The notes below the pieces were generated by a model. It did no database searches, was not told the origin of the DNA, and was given only the letters and a program-made list of their open reading frames with translations. From contig JBEKYC010000006.1 of NCBI GenBank assembly GCA_049511415.1, positions 62,001 through 126,000 on the forward strand: DNA of 64,000 nucleotides, given 5' to 3'. The position numbers were made by a program, and so were the translations under genes. Below are positions 35,835 through 45,125 of the stretch, piece after piece; within the stretch, counting starts at the first letter, position 1; the number at the start of each line of letters is the position of its first letter. Source of the DNA: Bog-159 sp049511415 (GTDB taxonomy: Bacteria > Acidobacteriota > Terriglobia > Bryobacterales > Bryobacteraceae).

Positions 35835-37787
35835 TTAATCGTCCTGCGCGCTGAGCTTGGCAATCACCGAGAGATCCTCCAACGTGGTCGTGTCGCCCTT
35901 CACTTCGCCCCCCGCCGCAATCTCCTTCAGCAATCGCCGCATGATCTTGCCGCTGCGGGTCTTGGGCAGCGCATCCGTGAAGCGCACGTCGTCAGGCTTG
36001 GCCAATGAGCCGATCTCCTTGGCGACCCATTGCCGCAGTTCTTCTTTCAGTTCGTGGCCGGGCGGATTACCGGCCTTGAGCGTCACGAATGCCGCGATGG
36101 CCTGCCCTTTCAAGTCGTCCAGGCGCGCCACCACCGCAGCCTCGGCAACCTTGGGATGCGCTACCAGCGCGGACTCCACCTCCATCGTGCTCAAACGGTG
36201 CCCCGACACGTTGATCACATCGTCGATGCGGCCCATGATCCAAAAGTAGCCGTCGGCATCCTGGCGCGCCCCATCACCGGTGAAATACATGCCCGGAAGT
36301 TGTGACCAATACTGCTGCTCGTATCGCTGCGGATCGCCATAAATGTTGCGCAGCATGGCGGGCCAGGGCTGCTTCAAAACCAGAAATCCGCCGCCGCCGG
36401 CGGGCACTGGATCGCCCTCGCGGGTCACTACGGCAGCTATCACGCCCGGCAGCGGACGAGTGGCCGATCCGGGCTTCAACGGCGTGGCCCCGGGCAGCGG
36501 CGCGATCATGATCATGCCCGTTTCAGTCTGCCACCAGGTGTCCACGATGGGGCAGCGCTCGTGCCCGATGTGCTTGCGATACCACATCCAGGCTTCCGGA
36601 TTGATCGGCTCGCCAACCGTGCCCAGCAGGCGCAGGCTTTGCATCGAATGCTTCGCCGGCCACTGGTCCCCAAAGCGCATGAAAGCACGGATGGCGGTTG
36701 GCGCAGTGTAGAAAACGTTGACCTTGTGCCGATCGATGATGCTCCAGAAACGGTCCGGCTCGGGAAAATTCGGCGCGCCTTCATACATCATTGTGGTGGC
36801 GCCATTCTGCAGGGGTCCGTAAACGATGTAGCTGTGACCGGTCACCCAACCGATATCGGCCGTGCACCAATAAATGTCGTCCTCTTTCAGATCGAACACC
36901 CATTTGGTCGTGATGTATGTGCCCACCGAGTAGCCGCCCGTGGTGTGCAAGATGCCTTTTGGTTTGCCGGTTGTGCCGGAGGTATAGAGCAGATACAGCG
37001 GATGCTCGGCATCCAGCGGTTCGGCAGGGCAATCATAGGATGCGTTCGCCATCAATTCATGCCACCAGAGATCCCGTCCGGCCAGCATCATCTGCGGCGT
37101 ACCCGTGCGCCGGTAGACCACCACGTGGCGGACCGACGGACAGGAAAGCACGGCCTCATCCACCGCAGGCTTCAGCTTCACCTCGGCGCCGCGGCGGTAC
37201 GAGCCATCCTGTGTGATCACCAACGACGCCTGCGAATCGTTGATGCGATCGATGAGCGCATTGGCCGAGAAGCCGCCAAAAATTATCGTGTGCGGCGCGC
37301 CGATCCGTGCGCAGGCCAGCATGGCGATCGGCAAGGCCGGACACATGCCCATGTAAATTGCCACGCGATCGCCCTTTTTAACTCCCAGCGACTTCAGCAC
37401 GTTGGCAAACTTCGAAACCTCGGTCAGAAGTTGCTGGTAAGTCAAAGTAACGATTTCGCCTGGCTCACTCTCCCAAATGATGGCCGCCTTGTTGCGCCGC
37501 CAGGTGGCGATGTGCCGGTCGAGGCAGTTATAGGAAAGGTTGAGCTGTCCGCCCAAAAACCATTTAGCCCATGGGCAATTCCATTCCAGGACCTGGTCCC
37601 AAGGCTTGAACCAAGTCAGCTCAGAGGCGATCTTGCCCCAAAACGCCGCGGGATCCTCCTCCGCCTCGCGATAGAGTTCCTCGTACGCTTCCAGCGAACT
37701 GATGTGCGCCGTCGCGCTGAAATCCGCGGGCGGCGGGAAGACGCGAGTCTCGGTGAGAACGGAATCGATGTTTGACTGGGGCTGCAT
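35835..37787 (-). CDS. acs: Acetyl-CoA synthetase (AMP-forming)
   Basis: A 650-aa protein of standard length, starting MQPQSNIDSVLTE with GGATAAG upstream. It has the acyl-adenylate motif YTSGTTGKPKG, WWQTETGMIM, YFTGDGARQDADGYFWIMGRIDD, and the C-terminal catalytic lysine region PKTRSGKIMRRLLKE, which in homologues is controlled by acetylation. It makes acetyl-CoA from acetate, releasing AMP and pyrophosphate. The two PPK2 genes begin 13 bases downstream, so AMP recycling is likely coupled. Confidence 0.95.
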   Translation of the reverse strand: MQPQSNIDSVLTETRVFPPPADFSATAHISSLEAYEELYREAEEDPAAFWGKIASELTWFKPWDQVLEWNCPWAKWFLGGQLNLSYNCLDRHIATWRRNKAAIIWESEPGEIVTLTYQQLLTEVSKFANVLKSLGVKKGDRVAIYMGMCPALPIAMLACARIGAPHTIIFGGFSANALIDRINDSQASLVITQDGSYRRGAEVKLKPAVDEAVLSCPSVRHVVVYRRTGTPQMMLAGRDLWWHELMANASYDCPAEPLDAEHPLYLLYTSGTTGKPKGILHTTGGYSVGTYITTKWVFDLKEDDIYWCTADIGWVTGHSYIVYGPLQNGATTMMYEGAPNFPEPDRFWSIIDRHKVNVFYTAPTAIRAFMRFGDQWPAKHSMQSLRLLGTVGEPINPEAWMWYRKHIGHERCPIVDTWWQTETGMIMIAPLPGATPLKPGSATRPLPGVIAAVVTREGDPVPAGGGGFLVLKQPWPAMLRNIYGDPQRYEQQYWSQLPGMYFTGDGARQDADGYFWIMGRIDDVINVSGHRLSTMEVESALVAHPKVAEAAVVARLDDLKGQAIAAFVTLKAGNPPGHELKEELRQWVAKEIGSLAKPDDVRFTDALPKTRSGKIMRRLLKEIAAGGEVKGDTTTLEDLSVIAKLSAQDD

Positions 37788-37959
37788 GCGTGGCTTATCC
37801 CTCCAGCAGAAGGTATCAGAAAATAGCCACAGGCGCGCGATACCCGCCAACGATTTCCAAAACCGGACACTTTTCCGTTAAGCGCCTCCGGCCTCGTTCC
37901 AATGTTTCAATCATTTGCGCGCCGGATCGGACGGACCTTGGCTTGCTACTTTGTAACAA

Positions 37960-40386
37960 GTGCTCACCTTCCTGAAGGATCTGCGCTATTCGTTGCGCGT
38001 GTTGCGCAAAATGCCGGGTTTCACCGTCGTGGCTTTGCTGGTGCTCGCTCTCGGTATCGGCGCCAATACCGCGATCTTTAGCGTTGTCAATTCGGTGGTC
38101 CTCCGTCCGTTGCCATATCCCGGCGCCGACCGCCTGGTCCTCATTTGGGAAACGGACGTGAAAGACGGCATCCAGCGGGAGGGTCCTTCCGGTCCGAATT
38201 TCCTTGACTGGAAGGAACAGAGCCAATCGTTCGAAGATATGGAATTGTTCGAGGTCGGGACCGGCACGGTGACCGGCGAGGGGCAACCGGAGCAGGTCGT
38301 GGGCTTGCGTGTGACCACCAATTTTCTTTCCATGCTGGGCGGGCGGGCGATTTTGGGACGCAGCTTTACGGCTGCCGAAGGCGCTGGGGATGCCCGCTAC
38401 CCCGTAGCCGTCTTGAGCAATGGGTACTGGAAGCGCCGCTTCGGGTCGGACCCGCATGTGATCGGCAGAGTCTTCACCATGAATAGCGAGCCGTACACCG
38501 TAATCGGCGTGCTGGGCCCGAACTTTTACCACCCGCTGCCCACTGATCTTTACGTGCCGTGGCCTACTGCGCAACTGCGCGCCAAGAGCCGCGTGGACCA
38601 TGATTTCGGCGTCATCGGCCGCCTGAAGCCGGGAGTCACAATCGCCGCGGCGCAGTCCGAACTGAGCACGGTCGCACGGCGCATCAATGCGCAGACTCCC
38701 CGTCTGGCCGGATGGGATGTGGCCGTGGTCGGGATGAAACAGGCGTTGTTCGAATACATCCGGCCGGCGCTGCTGTTGCTGCTGGGCGCCGTGGGGCTGC
38801 TGCTGCTGTTGGCATGTGTGAACGTGGCCAGCCTGATGCTGGCGCGCGTCACGGGGCGTCGTCGGGAAATGGGCATACGCGCCGCGCTCGGCGCCGGCCG
38901 TGACCGACTGATCGTTCAGGTGCTCGGCGAGAGTCTGCTGCTGAGTCTGGTGGGTGGCGCGCTTGGTGTGTTGGTCGCCGTCTGGGGTGTGGATCTGTTG
39001 AGCGCCGTCTTGCCGAACACCCTGCCGATGGCGGAGGCCGGCGCGGAGATCGTGCGGCCGGCTATTGGCGTGGACGGCCGCGCGCTAGCCTTCGCTCTGT
39101 TGATCTCGACCGGTGCGGCGCTGGTTTTCGGACTGATTCCCGCGTTGCACGCCGCCGGCGCGGACGTGAACGATGCGTTGCGGACCGGCGGCCGGACGTC
39201 CTCCGCATCGCCCGGCCGGTCGCGCGTGTGGAGTTTGCTGGTGGGCGGCGAGATCGCGCTAGCCAGCATGCTGCTGATCGGCGCCGGTCTGGCCATGAAA
39301 AGCTTCGTGAATCTGCAGCACGTGAACCCAGGCATACGGCCCGACCATGTCATGACATTCCGTATGCGCCTGCCCACCGACAATCTCTACAAGAACGATC
39401 GCGAACAGGCCGCTTTCTACCGGCAGGTAATCGATAAGGTGGAAGAGATACCCGGCATACAGTCCGCCGGCCTGAGCGATGTGCTGCCGCTCGGCGAGCA
39501 GAACGACCGCGAATATTTCACCATCGAAAAGCGTCCCCTGCCGGGGGGAGAGGAACTGGTGGCCGACTTCCGGCGCATCAGCCCGCGGTATCTAAACACC
39601 ATGGGAATCGTGCTATTGCGCGGGAGAGTGCTCTCCGATCGCGATGTGCGCGACGCGCCGCCGGTGATCCTGATCGACGAGACACTGGCGCGCCAGTACT
39701 TTCCAGACGAGGATCCCCTCGGCCGGCGCATGCGGCTCTGGGGCCGATACCGCGAGATCGTAGGCATCATAGGCCAGGTGCATCACTATGGTCTGGAGAA
39801 ACAACCGGCGCCTACCATCTATGCGCCATTCGAGCAGATGACCGACAAAGCCATGGCGCTGGCAGTGCGCACAACTATGGACCCCCAGGCTCTGGTGAAT
39901 GCCGTGAAGCAGGCCATATGGTCGGTTGACCGGGGCCAGCCGGTGTTTCAGATTCGCAGCATGAATGATTATGTTTCGCTGGCCGAAACCGCTCCGCGCA
40001 TCTCCATGACGCTGCTCCTGGTTTTTGCGGGCATTTCCGTGCTATTGGCGGCACTCGGAATTCACGGAGTCGTATCCTATGGCGTCGCCGAGCGGACCCG
40101 CGAGTTCGGAATTCGCATGTCGCTCGGATCTACGCCCGCCCAGCTTAAGGCGCTGGTTATACGCAACGGGATCAAGATCGCGGTCGCGGGGTTACTGGCC
40201 GGCATGGTGGGCGCGGTCGTCCTGGCGTCCACACTGCGCGCCCTGCTGTTTGGCGTCGCGCCAATGGATCCATCGGTAATGGCCGCCGTCGCAGCCTTAC
40301 TTTTGGCGGTCGCGTTCGTCGCCAATTATGTGCCCGCATGGCGCGCGACACGCATCGATCCGATGAGGGCGCTGCACCAGGAATAG
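37960..40386 (+). CDS. ADOP-type MacB/FtsX-like permease (second)
   Basis: An 808-aa membrane protein starting at a GTG (MLTFLKDLRYSLRVLRKMPGFT). It has two repeats of periplasmic core plus FtsX unit: LLLLLACVNVASLMLARVTGRRREMGIRAALGAGRDRL near 280-320 and RTREFGIRMSLGSTPAQLKALV near 710. It lacks the roughly 80-residue N-terminal extension of the first permease, and no PadR gene is adjacent. No ribosome site is evident. Export function presumed; substrate unknown. Confidence 0.9.
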   Translation: MLTFLKDLRYSLRVLRKMPGFTVVALLVLALGIGANTAIFSVVNSVVLRPLPYPGADRLVLIWETDVKDGIQREGPSGPNFLDWKEQSQSFEDMELFEVGTGTVTGEGQPEQVVGLRVTTNFLSMLGGRAILGRSFTAAEGAGDARYPVAVLSNGYWKRRFGSDPHVIGRVFTMNSEPYTVIGVLGPNFYHPLPTDLYVPWPTAQLRAKSRVDHDFGVIGRLKPGVTIAAAQSELSTVARRINAQTPRLAGWDVAVVGMKQALFEYIRPALLLLLGAVGLLLLLACVNVASLMLARVTGRRREMGIRAALGAGRDRLIVQVLGESLLLSLVGGALGVLVAVWGVDLLSAVLPNTLPMAEAGAEIVRPAIGVDGRALAFALLISTGAALVFGLIPALHAAGADVNDALRTGGRTSSASPGRSRVWSLLVGGEIALASMLLIGAGLAMKSFVNLQHVNPGIRPDHVMTFRMRLPTDNLYKNDREQAAFYRQVIDKVEEIPGIQSAGLSDVLPLGEQNDREYFTIEKRPLPGGEELVADFRRISPRYLNTMGIVLLRGRVLSDRDVRDAPPVILIDETLARQYFPDEDPLGRRMRLWGRYREIVGIIGQVHHYGLEKQPAPTIYAPFEQMTDKAMALAVRTTMDPQALVNAVKQAIWSVDRGQPVFQIRSMNDYVSLAETAPRISMTLLLVFAGISVLLAALGIHGVVSYGVAERTREFGIRMSLGSTPAQLKALVIRNGIKIAVAGLLAGMVGAVVLASTLRALLFGVAPMDPSVMAAVAALLLAVAFVANYVPAWRATRIDPMRALHQE

Positions 40387-40413
40387 TACGGCGCTGTCGG
40401 CTATGATCGAACC

Positions 40414-41640
40414 ATGGTGCGCGTCACCGCGTTGGTATTAGTCGTTGGTACTTCGCTTGCCGGGCAATTCCCTGCCCCAGAGCCTCCAGATCCGAAAGCC
40501 TTCGCCATCATGGCTTGGGGCGATGCTCCTGCCGATCCGGCCCAATTACGAGGCATGCGGGATGCCGGCCTGAACATCGCAGGTTTCTGCCGCGTCGTGG
40601 ACCTGGAGAAGATCCGCAACGCTGGTCTGGCATGTTTCGTCAACGATCCACGCATCAGCGGCTACGACTGGCCGTCGCTGCCGCCCGAGGGCGAGATCCG
40701 CAGCCGTATCGGGGCGCTCGCGAAGGAGGTCGGCGCGAATCCCGCGGCTATCGGATTTTTTCTGCGCGATGAGCCCCACGCCTCCCTGATGCCGGCGCTC
40801 GCCCGGGTGACGGCAATCGCGCGCCAGGCCATGCCCGGAAAATGGCCGTATGTAAACCTGTTTCCATATCGTGTCAGCCCTGATCGTGTCGGGACGGACA
40901 GTTATGACACGTACGTTCGCATGCTGGTCGACACCATCAGCCAGCCATTCCTAAGCTACGACAACTACTCGCTGGTCGGCGGCGAAATGCTCGACTACTT
41001 CTACACCAACCTGGAGATCGTCCGCCGGCTTTCCATCGAGACCAAAACGCCGTTTTGGAATTGTGTACTCGCCAACGCGCATTTCAACTACATGGAGCCG
41101 TCGGATGCCACCCTTCATTTGCAGGCCTATGCGACGCTGGCCTACGGTGGGCGCGGCATTCAGTACTTCACCTATTTTGCCCCCGGCTTCGGTAACTACC
41201 GTTTGGCCGCCGTGGACCAGTTCGGAAATCGGACGCCCACCTGGGATCGCCTCCGTCGCATTAATCTGGAGCTTCAAGCTCTGGCGCCTATCATATTGAA
41301 ACTGCACAGTACCGGCGTTTATCATTATCCGGATGTTCCGGATCAGTCAAAGCCGTTGGCCGCCAGCCGACTGGTACGGGCGATCGAAATGACGCAGCGC
41401 TTTGTGAAACCGTCAGTGGCAGGCCGCTTCCTGGTTGGCGAATTCGCGGACGAAGCGGGGAGGCCCTATCTGATGGTGGTCAACAAAGATCTTAACAATA
41501 GCTTTCAATTTCACCTGCATCTGTTGAAAGAAAATGTGAAGCTGATCCGAATCTCGCCTTATTCCGGCCGCGAGGAACCCTTCGGGGGCGAGATGGACTG
41601 GCTGGCACCGGGAGCCGGCGTGCTGTTGCGGATCGAGTAG
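40414..41640 (+). CDS. Secreted TIM-barrel, glycoside-hydrolase-like protein
   Basis: A 408-aa protein with a signal peptide (MVRVTALVLVVGTSLAGQF). The body looks like a glycosidase barrel: FFLRDEPHASLMPAL, PYVNLFPYR, FLSYDNYSL, TPFWNCVLANAHF, YGGRGIQYFTYF, then a C-terminal beta domain (YLMVVNKDLNNSFQFHL). DEP may hold an acid/base residue, but I cannot assign a GH family. TATGAT at 40402-40407 ends six bases before the ATG with no ribosome site, so the mRNA may be leaderless. The 3' end overlaps the convergent enolase gene by 82 bp. Confidence 0.65.
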   Translation: MVRVTALVLVVGTSLAGQFPAPEPPDPKAFAIMAWGDAPADPAQLRGMRDAGLNIAGFCRVVDLEKIRNAGLACFVNDPRISGYDWPSLPPEGEIRSRIGALAKEVGANPAAIGFFLRDEPHASLMPALARVTAIARQAMPGKWPYVNLFPYRVSPDRVGTDSYDTYVRMLVDTISQPFLSYDNYSLVGGEMLDYFYTNLEIVRRLSIETKTPFWNCVLANAHFNYMEPSDATLHLQAYATLAYGGRGIQYFTYFAPGFGNYRLAAVDQFGNRTPTWDRLRRINLELQALAPIILKLHSTGVYHYPDVPDQSKPLAASRLVRAIEMTQRFVKPSVAGRFLVGEFADEAGRPYLMVVNKDLNNSFQFHLHLLKENVKLIRISPYSGREEPFGGEMDWLAPGAGVLLRIE

Positions 41641-42860
41641 CCCGTTTCGCGCTCGATCTCGAGCAGCCGGTTGTATTTTGCCAGACGCTCGGACTGGGTG
41701 ATCGATCCGGGTTTGAACTGATCGCCGCGCCAACCCACGGCCAAATCCGCCGCCCAGTTGTCTTCCGTCTCCCCGCTGCGCACGCTGATGGTCACCTGCC
41801 AGCTCGCTTGGCGCGCCAGACGGCAGGCTTCGGCGGCTTCGGTCAGGGTGCCTATCTGGTTGGGCTTGAGCAGCAAGGCGTTGCAGGCGTGCGTTTCTAC
41901 GGCCCGGCGGATGCGTTGCGGATTGGTGCATAACAGATCGTCGCCCAGGACCAGGACACGATGGCCGAGCGCCTCGCATAAACGCGGCCACCATTCCCAA
42001 TCGTCTTCGGCGAGGCCATCTTCGACGCTCACGATTGGGTAACGATCCACCCAGCGGACGAGCCGATTGATCATACCGGCGCTGTCCAGCCGATCACCAT
42101 CAAGTTCATAATGTCCCTCACGGTAGAACTGACTGGCGGCTACGTCCAGCGCCAGGGATACGCCGGCCCCCGCACTCGCTCTCACCGCCACCTCAATCAT
42201 CTCCTCCGTGCTCTCGCAGGGCGGAGCCAGGCCGCCTTCGTCGGCCGTCAACAACCGCATGCCGTAACGCTTCAGAATCAGGCGGGCTGCGGACTGATAC
42301 ACGTCGTACGCCGTGACCAGCGATTCGTCGATGGTCGATCCGCGGGGCACGATCAGGACATCCTGGATCGCAATCTGTTTTCCGGCGTGCATGCCGCCGC
42401 TGAACAGATTGATGGTCAGGCGCGGCAGAGTGCCCGACTCGTCGCCCAACATGCCGGCGAAATACCGATACAACGGGATGCCACGATCCTGTGCGCACGC
42501 CCGCGCGAACCCCACGGACACAGCCAAAATAGCATTGGCGCCGAGCCGGGACTTGTTGGACGTGCCATCCAATGCGATCAGTGCGGCATCGAGAGCCGCC
42601 TGATCCGCGAAGCCGCAGCCGGCCAGCGCGCTATGAATCTCGCCGTTGACGTTGGCGGCGGCCTTGCGGCACCCCAGGCCGCCATAGCGCCGCGGGTCGC
42701 CGTCGCGCAATTCCAATGCTTCGGCTGACCCCGTAGATGCGCCCGATGGCACGGACGCGCTACCGGCCGCGCCGCCCGCCAGCGCGCAATTTGCCTGGAC
42801 AGTTGGCCGGCCGCGGCTATCGAGGATTTCCGCTGCAGTGAGGCGTTCGATTATGGGCAC
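41559..42860 (-). CDS. Divergent enolase paralogue
   Basis: A 433-aa enolase fold starting at a GTG at 42860 with AGGAGA upstream. Retained: S-loop SGASTGSAEALELRDGD, H158, E208 (DEGGLAP), metal ligands D239, E280, D307, base K332, R361-S362 and K383. Changed: the usual Glu after Gln166 is Asp167, and the His of the SHRSGET phosphate-binding motif is Val360. It overlaps the APH gene by ten bases and lies in an operon with an O-antigen ligase, so a role outside glycolysis is possible. Whether another enolase exists in the genome is unknown. Confidence 0.8.
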   Translation of the reverse strand: MPIIERLTAAEILDSRGRPTVQANCALAGGAAGSASVPSGASTGSAEALELRDGDPRRYGGLGCRKAAANVNGEIHSALAGCGFADQAALDAALIALDGTSNKSRLGANAILAVSVGFARACAQDRGIPLYRYFAGMLGDESGTLPRLTINLFSGGMHAGKQIAIQDVLIVPRGSTIDESLVTAYDVYQSAARLILKRYGMRLLTADEGGLAPPCESTEEMIEVAVRASAGAGVSLALDVAASQFYREGHYELDGDRLDSAGMINRLVRWVDRYPIVSVEDGLAEDDWEWWPRLCEALGHRVLVLGDDLLCTNPQRIRRAVETHACNALLLKPNQIGTLTEAAEACRLARQASWQVTISVRSGETEDNWAADLAVGWRGDQFKPGSITQSERLAKYNRLLEIERETGYSIRNSTPAPGASQSISPPKGSSRPE

Positions 42861-43858
42861 AGGTTCTCCTGAAACATGCCAATCAGATCCACAACCTGGA
42901 CGGGCGCAGCGGACATGATGCGCAGCACCGCATCCCTCTGGCGTACGCGCTCGCCGCCGTCCAGATACTCCAACGGCGACCGGCCCACCACCCGAGCCAG
43001 CAGGCATGCCAGCGTGTGCCGGACCGCACGCGGCTCCAGATCGGCTCCGGCCGCGTCCGCGTAGACGCGCCAAAATTCCGTGGCCGCCTCGCCAAATTCG
43101 CGCCGCAAAGCGGGTAGATGATGCGCTTTACTCAACAGGTGCGTCAATGCGAACCCCAGGTCGAACGCCGGATCGCCGAAGTGGATGACTTCATGGTCGA
43201 GCAATACCAGCCGGCCCGCGTGGATCAGCACGTTTTTCGGGCTGTAATCGCCGTGGACCAGGGTGAGCCGGCAGGCGCGCGTGTCTGCCATCAGCGACTG
43301 GATAAATCCGGCAGCGGCCGGTATCTGCCGCGCGGAATAGCTGTAATAAGGCTCCAGGCGCAGCGATTCAAAGAACGAGCGATCCGCGAATACTTCGGCC
43401 AGATCCGGGCGTCCTAGCGCTGCGCGATGGATGGTGGCAAGCAGCCCGCCGAACTGCCGCACATGATCGACGCAGATGCGCCCGCTGAGCAACAAAGTCT
43501 TCCAATTCTCGTGCGGCTGCGGCACGGCCTGCATGGCCAGTACATAATGTTCGCGGTCCTCGAAGAGCAGCGGCGTAATAGCCCCGGCGGGCGCCAGCCG
43601 CGCCAGCCATTGGAGGCCCAACGCTTCGCGATGGATGCGTTCCGGCGAGCTGAACCAATCCACCGGTACGCGTAGTTTAGCGAGGGCTTGTTTCAACACC
43701 CAGGCCTCGCCGGATGGGCGTTCCACCCACACCGTGCGATTCGAAACCCCGCCTTGCAGATTGCGCACGACGGGCTGCTCGTCCGGCGCGAGCCGTCCGG
43801 TTTGGCGCAACCAAGCCAGCAGCGCGGGTGTGTCTTCAATATCCAGCACGTCAGGCAA
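42851..43858 (-). CDS. APH-family phosphotransferase (kinase-like)
   Basis: A 335-aa aminoglycoside-phosphotransferase-fold protein: nucleotide-binding loop LQGGVSNRTVWVE, Lys in VLKQALAKLR, catalytic HGDYSPKNVLI and metal Asp in LLDHEVIHFGDPAFDLGF. The family phosphorylates small alcohols, sugars or amino sugars. The substrate is unknown. It overlaps the O-antigen ligase gene by eight bases and the enolase-like gene by ten, so all three are tightly coupled. A role in making or priming a surface sugar is one possibility. Confidence 0.85.
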   Translation of the reverse strand: MPDVLDIEDTPALLAWLRQTGRLAPDEQPVVRNLQGGVSNRTVWVERPSGEAWVLKQALAKLRVPVDWFSSPERIHREALGLQWLARLAPAGAITPLLFEDREHYVLAMQAVPQPHENWKTLLLSGRICVDHVRQFGGLLATIHRAALGRPDLAEVFADRSFFESLRLEPYYSYSARQIPAAAGFIQSLMADTRACRLTLVHGDYSPKNVLIHAGRLVLLDHEVIHFGDPAFDLGFALTHLLSKAHHLPALRREFGEAATEFWRVYADAAGADLEPRAVRHTLACLLARVVGRSPLEYLDGGERVRQRDAVLRIMSAAPVQVVDLIGMFQENLCP

Positions 43859-45062
43859 CCGCGGTTTCCATGGCGGCGTAAGCGCAGCCCACTACCACCA
43901 GGAACATCGTGAGCACTTCGCTGTCACCGAGGTTGTATTCAAAGCAGCCTGCAATCATGGTGGCTACCACAACTGCCACCGCGCCGTGCAGCACGAATTT
44001 CAAATCCGTGCGCCCCGGCCCAAGCCGCCACAAGCGGCGCAGGCAGTCGTAGAGGATCTGCCCGAGCATCCAGAGCATCATCAGCATGGTGGGGATGCCG
44101 CGCTCGGCGGCGTACTGCAGATAGATGTTGTGCAGATGGCCATACCAGCCATCCGGCAGGGGTCGCGGCACATCGGCCGGAACGTAACTGTTGAACTGCA
44201 GCTTCACCTCTTCGGGCCCCAGTCCGAACCAGGGATGCGCGTGAATCATTTCGAGGCCGGTCCTCCAGGTGACGAAGCGGTGCTGGTTGGAGTCGAGCTT
44301 GCCGGGCTTGAGCATGGACGCGAAACGCTCGCGAATCGAGCCTGGCGCCACGAGCGCGATCAACAGCAAGGCGGCAGGCAGGGTCACCGCCAGCCAGCGC
44401 CTCCAGAACCACAGCAGGTAAATGCCGCCGCCCGCGCTGGCCAGCCAGATGCTGCGCGTGAAGCCCAGGAGCAACGCAGTCGCCATGAGGAGCGCGCAGA
44501 TCAGCCACAGCCAGACGCGCTTGCGGTGAATGCAGGCGAAGAACAGAAAGGCCGTGGTCATCAGCAGCGCGAACATCTCCTGGCCGCCGAAAGTCATCCA
44601 GTGACTCATGAAACCGGTGATGCGCGCGCCGACGTAGTAATCGTAAAAGCCGCGTCCGGCGGCATGCGCCTCCTGCACCTTGCGGCCGAATTGGACGAAT
44701 CCGCGCAGAGAAATCAGCGCGCCCACGCCCGCCCAGCACAGAAACAGCCAGCGGATGATGCGCATCTCGCGCATGGTGGAAAAGACCAGCAACAGGATGC
44801 TGAATACGAAGATCTTGCGGACTTGCGGCAGCCCAGCCGCCGGATCGGGCGACAGCGCCAGCGAGATCAACGTGCCCAGAAGGAACAGGCCGAGCGGCAG
44901 CCAGATGCGCGGCAGACGCATGCGGCCGCCGGAGAGCAGGAGAGCGGCGAGCGCCAGCGCCAGCAGAATCTGGGAAGCGGCAATCGAAACGAGGATGGCG
45001 ACCGCGGAGGCGAATGTCAGCCAGCGCGCGTGGCGGAAGAGCAGCGGTTCGGGGGCGCCCAT
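43851..45062 (-). CDS. O-antigen ligase/polymerase family membrane protein
   Basis: A 403-aa protein with about ten membrane helices and a large periplasmic loop containing the Wzy_C signature: FTRSIWLASAGGGIYLL, HPWFGLGPEEVKLQF and GHLHNIYLQYAAERG. WaaL/Wzy proteins join or polymerise O-antigen at the outer face of the inner membrane. It heads the ligase-APH-enolase cluster, with rmuC 63 bp upstream on the same strand. Ligase versus polymerase cannot be told from sequence. Confidence 0.85.
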   Translation of the reverse strand: MGAPEPLLFRHARWLTFASAVAILVSIAASQILLALALAALLLSGGRMRLPRIWLPLGLFLLGTLISLALSPDPAAGLPQVRKIFVFSILLLVFSTMREMRIIRWLFLCWAGVGALISLRGFVQFGRKVQEAHAAGRGFYDYYVGARITGFMSHWMTFGGQEMFALLMTTAFLFFACIHRKRVWLWLICALLMATALLLGFTRSIWLASAGGGIYLLWFWRRWLAVTLPAALLLIALVAPGSIRERFASMLKPGKLDSNQHRFVTWRTGLEMIHAHPWFGLGPEEVKLQFNSYVPADVPRPLPDGWYGHLHNIYLQYAAERGIPTMLMMLWMLGQILYDCLRRLWRLGPGRTDLKFVLHGAVAVVVATMIAGCFEYNLGDSEVLTMFLVVVGCAYAAMETAVA

Positions 45063-45125
45063 CAGACCTCTAGTATAGAGGCATGCACCTGGGAATCCCC
45101 GCGGTTCGCCGGTATGGCGGCGTTT

